Shown: positions 1 through 8,710 of the stretch, piece after piece | Layout of the letters: each line of letters starts with the position of its first letter | How positions within the stretch are numbered: the first letter of the stretch is position 1 | Assembly (NCBI RefSeq): GCF_008806375.1 | Contig: NZ_WAAT01000001.1 | Coordinates: 50,596 to 114,595, forward strand | Length of the DNA stretch: 64,000 nucleotides | Reading direction: 5' to 3' | From: Pseudotamlana haliotis | GTDB taxonomy: Bacteria; Bacteroidota; Bacteroidia; Flavobacteriales; Flavobacteriaceae | Made by a program: the position numbers and the translations under genes | Notes under the pieces: model-generated | Databases searched by the model: none | Told to the model about the DNA's origin: nothing | The model's input: only the letters and a program-made list of their open reading frames with translations

Positions 1-1
1 A

Positions 2-412
2 CTAAGCGCCTCAACTGTATTTGGACAAGCACGAAAAGAGTTAAACTTTGGCTTAATTGGGGTGAATTATGAAATACCTATTCATAAAGACATCACCATT
101 GCACCTGCTGTAGCCACTGATTTAGATTTAGATTGGATTAATCTAGGTGTAAAAGCAAATTACTATTTCGATAATCTATTTGGTATCACTGATGATGCGT
201 GGGACGTTTATGGTGGTGCTAATGCTGGTTATGCAATCTATAATGGTCATAACGATGATTATGATAACGATCATCACGACAGCAGCTTTGATGTTGGCTT
301 ACAAGTTGGAGGCCGTTGGTTCTGGAATGAAAAATGGGGTGTGTACGCCGAAATAAGTGGCGGTAGTACCATTGGTGCTATACCTTCTATTGGAGTGACC
401 ATGAAATTATAA
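2..412 (+). CDS. Outer-membrane beta-barrel protein, 5' end outside window
   Basis: The frame is open from base 2 to the stop at 410-412, so the gene begins before the window; the GTG at 62 is an internal codon rather than a convincing start. The visible C-terminal ~136 residues alternate short amphipathic strands and turns and end in a hydrophobic strand with terminal Leu (VTMKL), as expected of a small outer-membrane barrel. A loop near the middle is very rich in His, Asp and Asn (NGHNDDYDNDHHD), possibly exposed and cation-binding. The exact family cannot be fixed without the N-terminus; no enzymatic motif is visible. A strong hairpin terminator follows directly, so this is the last gene of its transcript. 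Confidence 0.7.
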   Translation, partial: LSASTVFGQARKELNFGLIGVNYEIPIHKDITIAPAVATDLDLDWINLGVKANYYFDNLFGITDDAWDVYGGANAGYAIYNGHNDDYDNDHHDSSFDVGLQVGGRWFWNEKWGVYAEISGGSTIGAIPSIGVTMKL

Positions 413-433
413 TACAACACACAAAATAATAGT

Positions 434-470
434 AAACTGCCTAAAATATGATTTTAGGCAGTTTTTTTTT
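434..470 (+). terminator. Rho-independent terminator after the barrel gene
   Basis: Perfect 14-bp stem (434-447 with 451-464, core ACTGCCTAAAAT) with a 3-base loop followed by a run of T to 470. It lies 22 bp after the stop codon of the upstream gene. Confidence 0.9.
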
Positions 471-628
471 GCCACTTGTTTTACTAACGCCTAAAATCAA
501 GTAAACTATCAGATTGTTTTGCTTAAACTTTCCTTCGTACGATGTCCTATGATATTTGGTATATAGCCTGACATTCAAATTTTCCATATATTTAACTAAA
601 ATATTAATCAGTCATTAAACATAAAATC

Positions 629-1594
629 ATGAATGCAAACAAATTTTTAATCCTAGCATTAGCTGTTATTACTTTTTCCAGCTGTAAAGAAGGCAAAACT
701 AGCGGTACTGCACCAGAAGCAACTAGCGAAGTGGCTCCAACAGAAGCTACAGAAATAAACACCATTGATGTTTCTGGAAATTACGTTACAGATGACTATA
801 GCCAACGTAGTGAGGGTTATGATTGGGTTGGCGTTATCGTTAACCAGCTTAATGATAATTCGATTAGTGTTAAAGTAAGATCTAGAGCTGACAAGAAAAA
901 ACCTACTTGTACTTTCGATACCAAAGCAGACAAACGTGATGATGCCACTTATGCCGCTAATGTTAGTGGTAAAATGGTACTTTTCACTTTTAAAGAAGGT
1001 CATTTAAACATCGCTACAGAAAACCCAGCTGATGAAGCTGCTTTATTTTTCTATTGTTCTGGTGGTGCAACCTTTGCGGGAGATTATTCAAAATTAAATG
1101 AAGCACTTGATGCTTCTCAAATCGATAAAACCTTATATTCAAAAGTATTAATGATACAAGATGTCGGTTTTAACATCTCTGCAGTAGATAAAAACGGTCA
1201 AACCGAATTAACAGTTAATGCTTTCGGTTTAAAAGAAAACCATGGTAACCCACAAGTTGTGACTTTTAAAGGTAATGTTGTAGATGCTCAGGTTGAAGAT
1301 TTAGATACTGACGGTTCTCCAGAAGTTATTGTTTTTACAGAGTCTAATGGCCATGGTAATGTGCTTGCTTTTTCAACACTTAAAAAGAATTCGATCATTC
1401 CAATATATTTTCCAGCTGTAAGCGAAAATGCTAAAATTAATGAAGGTTATAAAGGACAAGATGAATTTACTTTAGTAGAAACTACTTTAGGACAACGCTT
1501 CCCAGTTTCAAACGGAACACGTCAAGTAAGCTACAAATTAGTAAACGGTGAGGCAGGTAAAAACTTTGAAGTGACTAACGTTACTGATTACTAA
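629..1594 (+). CDS. Lipoprotein with PliI-like (I-type lysozyme inhibitor) C-terminal domain
   Basis: A 321-residue protein with a type II signal peptide: hydrophobic segment at residues 5-18 and lipobox FSSC (Cys19), so it should be lipid-anchored in the envelope. Residues ~150-321 carry features I associate with the periplasmic inhibitor of I-type lysozyme (PliI) fold: a V.GFN.S..D..G strand pair, then VEDLDTDGSPEV, the EGYKGQDEFTLVE segment, RFPV and GTRQVSYKLVNGEAG. Residues ~47-140 form a separate N-terminal domain (GNYVTDDYSQ..GYDWVGV) that I do not recognise. If the assignment holds, the protein would shield the cell wall from invertebrate-type lysozymes, but the family call rests on motif memory. 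It is monocistronic, with terminators on both sides. Confidence 0.6.
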   Translation: MNANKFLILALAVITFSSCKEGKTSGTAPEATSEVAPTEATEINTIDVSGNYVTDDYSQRSEGYDWVGVIVNQLNDNSISVKVRSRADKKKPTCTFDTKADKRDDATYAANVSGKMVLFTFKEGHLNIATENPADEAALFFYCSGGATFAGDYSKLNEALDASQIDKTLYSKVLMIQDVGFNISAVDKNGQTELTVNAFGLKENHGNPQVVTFKGNVVDAQVEDLDTDGSPEVIVFTESNGHGNVLAFSTLKKNSIIPIYFPAVSENAKINEGYKGQDEFTLVETTLGQRFPVSNGTRQVSYKLVNGEAGKNFEVTNVTDY

Positions 1595-1618
1595 TAAAAA
1601 CCTCCTAATACCTATTCA

Positions 1619-1650
1619 TAAAGAAGCGTCAATCAACTGACTCTTTTTTT
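1619..1650 (+). terminator. Probable terminator of the PliI-like gene
   Basis: An imperfect hairpin (AAAGAAG.GTCA pairing with TGAC.TCTTTTT, one mismatch) about 25 bp after the stop codon, whose 3' arm is itself a T run. Weaker than the terminator at 434-470. Confidence 0.5.
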
Positions 1651-1706
1651 ATGCTTTAATTATTTATAAAATAACTACCTTTAGTACTCATAAAAACTTA
1701 ATTACC

Positions 1707-2078
1707 ATGAAACTAGGTGCTTTCTCTGTAAGTTTAAACGTAAAAGACCTCAAAACATCTCAGGCCTTTTATAAAAATCTTGGATTTTCTGTATTTGCTG
1801 GTGGTTTAGAAATGAATTACCTCATAATGAAGAACGGCAATGCCTTAATAGGCTTGTTCCAAGGTATGTTTGAGAACAATATCTTAACCTTTAACCCTGG
1901 TTGGGATGAAAACGCAAATACTATAGAAGATTTTGATGATGTAAGAACCATTCAGGAGCATTTAAAGAAGCATGACATCGCTTTAAACAGTGAAGCTGAC
2001 GCTACCATAACTGGACCTGCGAGCATTGTTCTAACAGATCCTGATGGTAATACTATTTTAATTGATCAGCATGTTTAA
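1707..2078 (+). CDS. VOC (glyoxalase/bleomycin-resistance fold) family protein
   Basis: A 123-residue cytoplasmic protein with two beta-alpha-beta-beta-beta modules of the vicinal oxygen chelate fold. The first is VSLNVKDLKTSQAFYKNLGF (residues 9-28); the second ends in IVLTDPDGNTILID (106-119), typical of the family's last strands. VOC proteins bind a divalent metal through His/Glu on the strands, but a full metal-ligand set is not obvious: the usual first-strand His position is Ser or Asn here. It could be a lyase, dioxygenase-like or binding protein; the substrate cannot be inferred. It appears to be a single-gene transcript with a TACCTTTAG box about 30 bp upstream and a hairpin downstream. 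Confidence 0.85.
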   Translation: MKLGAFSVSLNVKDLKTSQAFYKNLGFSVFAGGLEMNYLIMKNGNALIGLFQGMFENNILTFNPGWDENANTIEDFDDVRTIQEHLKKHDIALNSEADATITGPASIVLTDPDGNTILIDQHV

Positions 2079-2090
2079 GTCGAACTAGTA

Positions 2091-2157
2091 GTTGAGATAC
2101 ACCGCACATAAAACTCTGGATACAAAACCTGAGTTCAGTCTCAACTTGTTTTCTTTT
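2091..2157 (+). terminator. Nested hairpin downstream of the VOC gene
   Basis: Outer arms GTTGAGA (2091-2097) and TCTCAAC (2139-2145) enclose inner arms AACTC (2112-2116) and GAGTT (2131-2135); a T-rich tract follows at 2146-2157. It starts 12 bp after the stop, so termination is the simplest reading, although the loop is longer than usual. Confidence 0.45.
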
Positions 2158-2252
2158 AAATACTTCAATCTAAAAAGACTATAAAAAGTATTTTGTTCAG
2201 CAGGTAGCTAAAATGATTTGATTAAATTTACCCGAAATCAAATCTGCTCCAA

Positions 2253-2987
2253 ATGAAAAATTTTATTGCACTTTCTTTAACAACAATATGCCTTTTAGCA
2301 AGCTGTAAAGATTCAGAAAAAACACCCCATACCCAAGAGCAAATCACTTATGAAGAGAGCAGTGAAACACCTAAAAATGAAGCATCTACTTCTAATGACG
2401 CGCATAAAATTGTTGTCACAGAAAAAATAGCAACTGGTGGATATATTTACCTTAAAGTTGTTGAAGATGAAAAAGAATACTGGATGTCTATACCTGATAG
2501 AGACATAGAAATAGGTGCTACTTACTATTACAACGGCGGCATGGTCATGAAGAACTTCGAAAGCAAAACTTTAAACCGCACTTTTGAAAATGTCATCTTT
2601 GCTGAAGGAATTCATAAGGATAAAAATGGCGTTAAAGGAAATCAAAAAAAGAAGGCTCAAACAGGGGCTCCAAGTGTAGATTCCGTTGAAAAAGCTGCTA
2701 ACGGCATCCGAATAGCAGAACTTTTCGAAACCCCTCAAGCTTACGCAAACAAGGAAGTAATCATTAAAGGTGAGGTTGTCAAAGTAAACAACGGCATCAT
2801 GCAAGTTAATTTTGTGCATTTACAAGACGGCTCAATAGGAAACGGTCAATATGATATAACAATTACCACTAATGATGAATTCAAAATAGGTGAAGTTGCC
2901 ACAATTAAAGGAACTGTTATTTTGAATAAAGACTTTGGAGCCGGTTATCTTTATGATGTACTCGTAGAAAAAGCTGTTAAGTTGTAA
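2253..2987 (+). CDS. Two-domain lipoprotein with NrfJ-like and OB-like domains
   Basis: A 244-residue lipoprotein: signal peptide with lipobox LASC (Cys19), then a Ser/Thr/Glu-rich linker to about residue 48. The first globular part (~50-120) has the pattern GGYIYLKV..D.KEYWMSIP....IG..YYYNGGM.M.NFESK.LNRTFE, which I associate with small NrfJ-like periplasmic proteins. The second part (~148-244) looks like an OB fold: NKEVIIKGEVVKVN, a VHLQDGS turn, then YDITITT..EFKIGEVATIKGTV and a final KDFGAGYLYDVLVE strand. The role is unknown; proteins of this shape tend to accompany envelope redox or metal handling, but no such partner is next to it. It converges with bshA, 33 bp from its stop. Confidence 0.65.
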   Translation: MKNFIALSLTTICLLASCKDSEKTPHTQEQITYEESSETPKNEASTSNDAHKIVVTEKIATGGYIYLKVVEDEKEYWMSIPDRDIEIGATYYYNGGMVMKNFESKTLNRTFENVIFAEGIHKDKNGVKGNQKKKAQTGAPSVDSVEKAANGIRIAELFETPQAYANKEVIIKGEVVKVNNGIMQVNFVHLQDGSIGNGQYDITITTNDEFKIGEVATIKGTVILNKDFGAGYLYDVLVEKAVKL

Positions 2988-3020
2988 GTCAAAACCCTTT
3001 AATAAAGCTTTAAATTAAGC

Positions 3021-4160
3021 CTACAGCACTAAAAAATTTGCTAAAGTATCTTGGTAAATCGCCTCATACTTAGGTACAATAGTATGCAAATCAAATTTTA
3101 GAGACTCCTTTCTAGCATTTTCTTTAAAGGTTTTCAAGCGCTTTTCATCTTTCAAAATATAGATAGCGTTCTTGGTCATATCGGCCACATCACCAACATC
3201 ACTTAACAAACCAGATTTTCCGTGAATATTGACTTCAGGAATACCACCTGAATTACTTGAAATCACAGGCACTCCTGAAGCCATAGCTTCTAATGCGGCT
3301 AACCCAAAACTTTCGGTTTGTGATGGCAATAAGAATAAATCACTATAACATAGAATTTTATCAATCTCGTTACTTTTACCAAAAAACACGACCTTATCAG
3401 AAATTCCTAAATCACGACATTGTTGCTCGATGCTTTCCTTTTCTGGGCCTTCCCCGATAAACATGAGTCGCGCCGGCATTTCCTTCTGAATATTATAAAA
3501 CACACTTATGACATCCTGTACGCGTTTTACAGGCCTTAGGTTACTTATGTGCGTAATGATTTTTTCATCAGCTTTAGCCATCATCCCACGCTGACAGTCA
3601 GGCATACCGTGAACTTTATACTTTTCTAAATCAATAAAATTAGGCACCACATGAATATCATTTTTGACATCAAACAAACGTAATGTATCGTCTTTTAAGC
3701 TTTGTGAAACTGCTGTAACGGCATCTGACTTATTAATACTAAAGGTTACTGCTGGTTTATAAAAAGGATGGCTACCAACAAGTGTAATATCAGTACCATG
3801 CAGTGTTGTTACAATAGGCATATTGATACCAGCTTCTTGAAGCATTTTCTTAGCCATATAGGCTGCATAAGCATGCGGAATAGCGTAATGTACGTGTAAA
3901 ATTTCAATGTTATGAAGTTTCACCATATCTACTAACTTACTAGACAGCGCCAATTCATAAGGTTGATAGTGAAATAAAGGGTATTCAGGGACATTCACCT
4001 CGTGGTAATGCACATTATTACTTAATAAATCTAAACGCACCGGTTGATTATACGTAATAAAATGAATATCATGTCCGCGTTTAGACAACTCCAAACCTAA
4101 TTCTGTAGCTACTCCACCACTTCCCCCAAATGTTGGGTAACACACTATACCTATTCTCAT
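3021..4160 (-). CDS. bshA: N-acetyl-alpha-D-glucosaminyl L-malate synthase BshA
   Basis: A 379-residue GT4-type glycosyltransferase that joins GlcNAc from UDP-GlcNAc to L-malate, the first step of bacillithiol synthesis. The start is typical of BshA (MRIGIVCYPTFGGSGGVATELG), followed by HVHYAIPHAYAAYMA, TTLHGTDITLVGSHP and NFIDLEKY. The donor-binding half has ISNLRPVKRV (near 205) and the E-x7-E-like TESFGLAALEAMASGVPVI segment (near 283). Length matches the family. It lies 51 bp downstream of the GH3/serine-hydrolase gene on the same strand, with no terminator seen between, so co-transcription is likely. bshB and bshC are not in this window. Presence of BshA implies bacillithiol as the low-molecular-weight thiol. 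Confidence 0.93.
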   Translation of the reverse strand: MRIGIVCYPTFGGSGGVATELGLELSKRGHDIHFITYNQPVRLDLLSNNVHYHEVNVPEYPLFHYQPYELALSSKLVDMVKLHNIEILHVHYAIPHAYAAYMAKKMLQEAGINMPIVTTLHGTDITLVGSHPFYKPAVTFSINKSDAVTAVSQSLKDDTLRLFDVKNDIHVVPNFIDLEKYKVHGMPDCQRGMMAKADEKIITHISNLRPVKRVQDVISVFYNIQKEMPARLMFIGEGPEKESIEQQCRDLGISDKVVFFGKSNEIDKILCYSDLFLLPSQTESFGLAALEAMASGVPVISSNSGGIPEVNIHGKSGLLSDVGDVADMTKNAIYILKDEKRLKTFKENARKESLKFDLHTIVPKYEAIYQDTLANFLVL

Positions 4161-4211
4161 CTTTTCAATTCTAAGCCCCTATAACAATCATAGTGCCTAA
4201 GTTTTTTTGTA

Positions 4212-7139
4212 TTAATCTTCGATGGCTTCGTAAATTAACTGTTGTATATCTGTTCTAATATTAGCTCTTAACAATAAATTAGAATCAGATTTCGGATACG
4301 TTCTATTCGCTAAAAATACATAAACGATTTCTTCCTCTGGGTCTGCCCAAGCATAAGTACCTGTAAATCCAGAATGACCAAAGCTACTCGCAGAAACACA
4401 TCCACAAGTTGGTCCGCTACCAGATAATTGTGGTTTATCAAAACCTATTCCACGTCTATTGTCTTTACTTTCATAATAACGTTTATTAAACTTGTCAAAG
4501 GTTTCTTCTTTAAAGAACCTCTTTTTACCATAATATCCCTTTTGCAAATACATTTGCATCATTTTGGCAACATCATTAGCATTGCTGAAAATACCAGCAT
4601 GACCCCCTATGCCGTTTTGCATGGCTGCACCCATATCATGCACATAACCATGCACCGTTTGGTATCGATAATAATCATCTATTTCAGTCGGCACAATTTT
4701 CTTACTACTTATGCTATGGTATGGATTATACATGGTATAATTAGCCCCAATTGGCTCATAAAAATGTGTCTTTGTTAATTGCTCAAGTGTTCTGTCGTAA
4801 TAACCTTCAATATATTTCTTTAAAATATAATAAGGAAAGTCACTATATCGGTATCTCAATCTATTTAACAGTTCTGAATCACGGATAATATCGGGGATAG
4901 AATCCTGATAATCAGTACGCATAAAAAGATTTCTGGCCACCTCTACACTAAAACTATCGCTCTTAACTTTTCTATAATATTTTTCACTTGGGTGTTTGGT
5001 TTCATCTAAAGTATGATAGTAAAAAGGCTCCCATGGTTTTAGGCGTGCGTAATGAGAAAGCATACTTTTAAAAGTGACATCTTTTTTATTTGATGTTTTA
5101 TAATCTGGTAAAACCTCAGAAAGTTTGGTATCTAAAGTAATTAGGCCTTCTTCTTCCAATTCCATCACTAAGGGTAAGGTGGCTAAAATTTTGGTAAGTG
5201 AGGCTACATCATAAATATCATCAAAACCCACTTGTTCTTTTCCTAAATAAGTATGTTTTCCGAAGTTTTTATTGTAAATAACCTTTCCTTTTCTAGCGAC
5301 TAGAATTTGAATTCCCGGGGTCATTTTTTTTTTTACGGCATACTCGGCAACCGCATCGATTTTCTTCAATTTTTTAGAATCTACCCCAACACGTTCTGGA
5401 ATGGTATAGCCTAATCTTTTAATATTTGGCGTTAAAAAACCTAGACCTACTGGGAAATAATTACCAATACTTACAGGAAGCTTTCCTTTTGAAGCTAATG
5501 CTCCAAAAATCAATTGAGCAGACTTTTGTTGTGCAATTTCACTGTTCTGATAGCTCACTACAATACTTTCAATATTGGTAATGCTTTTTAAATCAGCCAG
5601 CGCATAAGGCTTAACAAAAGCATCCAAAATAACCGTGTGTCTTTTTGCTATTTCATCAATCCAAATAGATTCTACTTCGCTAAACTGGTAAGATTTCCAT
5701 GGATTATCATTTGATCTATGAAAACCTATGACGACAGTATTATAAGCCTGTAGTTTCCCTAATAAATCACCAATATTATCTGCAGTAATGGCATGTACTT
5801 TAGTGTATTTTTTGAGCTCATCAAAAAACACAGACCCCGAATCATCTCCTAATTCTACATAGGCAATAGATTTTGTTTCAAGATCTTGAAGCGGTAATTG
5901 GTTTGCATCATTCTTCACGATGGTAATGGCATTTTCCATTAACTCCTCATAAAGCATATCGTCCTCCAAACGATTGAGGTCTTTTGCTAAGTTTTTTAAC
6001 TCAATAGGTTTATAATTATTTAAACCGACTTTATATTTCGCTTGAAGAATTTTCTTTACCGACAAGGCTAAACGCGCTTCAGTAATATCACCTCTATTAT
6101 AAGCTTCCATAATTTTAGAAACGCCTATACCAACATTTTCAGACATGAGCATCACATCATTTCCAGCTTGAAACGCTGCTAAGTCAATATCTCCTGTTTC
6201 ACTAAAGTTTGCAGCCCCTTTCATGGTTAAAGCATCGGTAAAAATTAAACCTTTAAAGTCTAAACGCTCTTTTAAAATATCGGTTACAATACGTTTTGAA
6301 AGCGAAGAAGGGTAATCTGCTCTAGGCTCTAAACTTGGTACACTTAAATGCGCCACCATAACACTAGCCAGTCCCTCCTTAATTAACTTCTTGTATGGAT
6401 ATAATTCTACAGAATCGATACGTTTTTCACTAAAATTAATAGTAGGTAAAGTTTTATGAGAATCTTGAGAGGTATCACCATGACCAGGAAAATGCTTAGC
6501 GCTTGCTAAGACCCCTGCACCTTGCATACCTTTCATAAAGGCTTCAGCTTTTTCGGTTACATTATCACGATCCTCACCAAAAGAGCGGTTTCCAATTATT
6601 GGATTTTTAGGGTTGGTATTAATATCAACATCAGGTGCAAAGTTAAAATGCACGCCCAAACGTTTGCAGTGTTCGCCAATATGTTTTCCTGCATGCTCAA
6701 CTAATTTATTATCCTTAATGGCACCTAAAGTCATATTCCAAGGGAAAGCGTAGGTAGAATCTAAACGCATACTCAAGCCCCACTCAGCATCCATACCTAT
6801 CAACATGGGTAATTTAGAAGCTGCTTGTAATTCGTTATCTAATTTTGCCTGACGGTAAGGACCTCCGGTTGAATATATAATACCTCCAATATGGTGTTTA
6901 TTAATATCGTTTAGAACTTTTTTCTTACTTGCAGCACTTTGCTTAGACATGACTTGTACCATGTATAGCTGTCCTACTTTTTCAGCAAGTGTCATAGAAT
7001 TATAAACGCTATCTACCCATTTTTGTTGAGCTTCAATATCTTTAGATAATAGCGGATTTGTTGTGTTTTGCGAAAAACTAAAAAGTGTAACTAAACAAAA
7101 AATACTGAATATAAACGTATGACGCATAAAAGAGATCAT
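4212..7139 (-). CDS. Secreted GH3 beta-N-acetylglucosaminidase fused to a serine hydrolase
   Basis: A 975-residue protein with a Sec signal peptide ending near FSFSQ (residue 24). The start may be Met1 or Met5 (7127). Residues ~40-380 form a NagZ-type GH3 domain: KHFPGHGDTSQDSH (215-228, holding the Asp-His dyad of this subfamily) and the nucleophile Asp302 in FTDALTMKG. A GH3 C-terminal alpha/beta part follows to ~575. Residues ~585-975 are a class C beta-lactamase/transpeptidase-like domain with SLTK (Ser647, Lys650), a YSD element and a GHSGFTGT segment near 910. The likely role is periplasmic trimming of muropeptides or cell-wall sugars, with an esterase or peptidase second activity. This fusion is common in Bacteroidota. 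The second domain's substrate is unknown; it should not be read as antibiotic resistance. Confidence 0.9.
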   Translation of the reverse strand: MISFMRHTFIFSIFCLVTLFSFSQNTTNPLLSKDIEAQQKWVDSVYNSMTLAEKVGQLYMVQVMSKQSAASKKKVLNDINKHHIGGIIYSTGGPYRQAKLDNELQAASKLPMLIGMDAEWGLSMRLDSTYAFPWNMTLGAIKDNKLVEHAGKHIGEHCKRLGVHFNFAPDVDINTNPKNPIIGNRSFGEDRDNVTEKAEAFMKGMQGAGVLASAKHFPGHGDTSQDSHKTLPTINFSEKRIDSVELYPYKKLIKEGLASVMVAHLSVPSLEPRADYPSSLSKRIVTDILKERLDFKGLIFTDALTMKGAANFSETGDIDLAAFQAGNDVMLMSENVGIGVSKIMEAYNRGDITEARLALSVKKILQAKYKVGLNNYKPIELKNLAKDLNRLEDDMLYEELMENAITIVKNDANQLPLQDLETKSIAYVELGDDSGSVFFDELKKYTKVHAITADNIGDLLGKLQAYNTVVIGFHRSNDNPWKSYQFSEVESIWIDEIAKRHTVILDAFVKPYALADLKSITNIESIVVSYQNSEIAQQKSAQLIFGALASKGKLPVSIGNYFPVGLGFLTPNIKRLGYTIPERVGVDSKKLKKIDAVAEYAVKKKMTPGIQILVARKGKVIYNKNFGKHTYLGKEQVGFDDIYDVASLTKILATLPLVMELEEEGLITLDTKLSEVLPDYKTSNKKDVTFKSMLSHYARLKPWEPFYYHTLDETKHPSEKYYRKVKSDSFSVEVARNLFMRTDYQDSIPDIIRDSELLNRLRYRYSDFPYYILKKYIEGYYDRTLEQLTKTHFYEPIGANYTMYNPYHSISSKKIVPTEIDDYYRYQTVHGYVHDMGAAMQNGIGGHAGIFSNANDVAKMMQMYLQKGYYGKKRFFKEETFDKFNKRYYESKDNRRGIGFDKPQLSGSGPTCGCVSASSFGHSGFTGTYAWADPEEEIVYVFLANRTYPKSDSNLLLRANIRTDIQQLIYEAIED

Positions 7140-7318
7140 TATAAGGGATTAATAGTCATGAAAAACCATGCCAAAATACCACTTTTAAAAAGAAGATAAA
7201 AAGACTTTAAGATAGATTTATAAAGAAGTTTGTGAACAATTATTTGCTAGCACTAATTTCTATGGGAGCATCAAATATTGTATAACAAACGTTTTGAAGT
7301 TTGCCTTTAACTGTAAAC

Positions 7319-7804
7319 TTACTTCACAAAACGACTGTGCCAGCTATCACTTGCAGGAACCTCCCAATTTTCTTTAAACTCGGCAACGGTAGCGACTAAG
7401 TTATTAAACACAATAGTGTTTTTAGAAACGGCTTTATCTTTGGCCATTTTTCTGAAGTCGGTTAGGGTTTTATAGGCCACGTACTCCCCTTGTTTGTAGG
7501 ATACATTCATTTTATCCATGAGATCGACATTATAGTCTTTTTCTAACTGCTGAATAAAATGAACCGAACTATCTACTGAACAACCTGTAGCCTGTGCAGC
7601 GGATTGATCAAGACCTAATACAATGAAACGTTTATATTTGATAGTATAACCAGCATGTAAATCACTTCCATGAGCCGTCCAGTTCTCAATAAAAGTATTT
7701 ACCTTTTCCTGAATTTCTTCAAGTTCTTGTTCTGAAAACGAACGGTTGGCTTGATAAATCCAAACTCGAGATTCTTCTGGTAATGTATTGAAATCTACTA
7801 ACAT
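7319..7804 (-). CDS. Conserved Bacteroidota protein of unknown function
   Basis: A 161-residue soluble protein without signal peptide or membrane segment. Visible features are an early SRVWIYQANRSFS strand, an FIENWTAHGSDLHAGYTIKY segment and a GCSVDSSVHFIQQLEK stretch with a single conserved-looking Cys. Homologues in flavobacteria are often labelled ABC transporter ATPase, but no Walker A, signature or Walker B motif is present, so that name has no support here. It is the last gene of the minus-strand run amidase - MlaD - Fe-S - CCG protein, 47 bp after the CCG gene, which hints at a function tied to that redox pair. No function is proposed. Confidence 0.75.
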   Translation of the reverse strand: MLVDFNTLPEESRVWIYQANRSFSEQELEEIQEKVNTFIENWTAHGSDLHAGYTIKYKRFIVLGLDQSAAQATGCSVDSSVHFIQQLEKDYNVDLMDKMNVSYKQGEYVAYKTLTDFRKMAKDKAVSKNTIVFNNLVATVAEFKENWEVPASDSWHSRFVK

Positions 7805-7851
7805 CGTTAATAATATATTAGGTTTACTTTTTTTTATTCAAAATTCTTAAT

Positions 7852-8643
7852 TTATAAGCCAAGTGTTTTGGCTATAAGTTCGGCGACGTCTAGAACTTCT
7901 ACCTCGCTTTCCTTTTCTTTTGCTTTAACGCCATCGGTCATCATGGTATTGCAATATGGGCAACCTGTAGCGATAATGTTTGGTTTGGTTTCCAGAGCAT
8001 CTTCAGTTCTAAGCACATTCACATCCATGTCTCCTTTTTCAGGTTCCTTGAACATTTGTGCACCACCAGCACCACAGCATAAGGCGGTACGTTTGTGTCG
8101 TTTCATTTCTACAATATTGGCTTTTGTATGCTTTAAAACGTTTCTAGGCGCGTCGTATTCACTATTGGCCCGACCTAAATAACAAGGATCATGAAACGTT
8201 ATTTTCTTTCCATTGTACAAATCACCTTCTACTTTTAATCGTCCGGAAGCAATAAGATCATCAATAAACTGCGTATGATGCACCACCTCATATTGTCCGC
8301 CCAATTCTGGATATTCATTTTTTAAACAATTAAATGAATGTGGATCGCAGGTTACTATTTTTTTTACTTCGTAAGCGTTTAAAATCTCAATATTGGTTAC
8401 GGCTTGCATTTGAAATAAAAATTCATTCCCGGCACGTTTGGCAATATCTCCCGTACAACTTTCTTCGGTTCCTAATACGGCAAAATCTACGTTGGCTTTG
8501 TTGAGTATTTTAACAAAGGCCTTGGTTATTTTTTTAGCTCTATCATCAAAACTACCCGCAGAACCCACCCAGAATAATATTTCTGGTTGTTTTCCTTGAG
8601 CCATGTATTCTTCCATGGTTGGAACTTTGAGTAATTCGCTCAT
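7852..8643 (-). CDS. CCG-domain (HdrB/LldE/GlpC-like) Fe-S protein
   Basis: A 263-residue cytoplasmic protein with cysteine-rich CCG-type motifs: TCDPHSFNCLKNEYP in the first half, then FHDPCYLGR, ALCCGAGG and ATGCPYCNTMM. In HdrB and related subunits such motifs bind unusual Fe-S clusters at the site where electrons reach the final acceptor. Its partner is very likely the membrane protein encoded just upstream (8826-10133), which supplies two [4Fe-4S] clusters; together they look like a split version of a GlpC/LldE/HdrD-type electron-transfer module. The physiological donor and acceptor cannot be told from sequence. The 182-bp gap to the upstream gene is unusual for this otherwise tight operon and holds a repeat element. 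Confidence 0.88.
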   Translation of the reverse strand: MSELLKVPTMEEYMAQGKQPEILFWVGSAGSFDDRAKKITKAFVKILNKANVDFAVLGTEESCTGDIAKRAGNEFLFQMQAVTNIEILNAYEVKKIVTCDPHSFNCLKNEYPELGGQYEVVHHTQFIDDLIASGRLKVEGDLYNGKKITFHDPCYLGRANSEYDAPRNVLKHTKANIVEMKRHKRTALCCGAGGAQMFKEPEKGDMDVNVLRTEDALETKPNIIATGCPYCNTMMTDGVKAKEKESEVEVLDVAELIAKTLGL

Positions 8644-8710
8644 CTTGTTGATTTTAAAAGTTTTACACCTACAATTTATAATATTTGGTAGGATTATGAT
8701 TTTATGTTGT

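Noticed and set aside
413..628. Small RNA or short gene between the first barrel gene and the PliI-like gene
   Set aside because: Apart from the terminator at 434-470 no ORF of useful length or additional hairpin was seen.
659..1003. Open frame opposite the PliI-like gene and similar long antisense frames elsewhere, for example 4428-4778, 34673-34879 and 44561-44920
   Set aside because: They lie wholly inside well-supported genes, show low-complexity composition and no family features; shadows of the coding strand.
4212..5400. Beta-lactamase-like domain as an antibiotic-resistance gene
   Set aside because: It is the C-terminal half of a GH3 fusion typical of Bacteroidota; such domains are usually esterases or peptidases and nothing shows lactam hydrolysis.
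7319..7804. ABC transporter ATPase label often used for this family
   Set aside because: No Walker or signature motifs in 161 residues; left as unknown.
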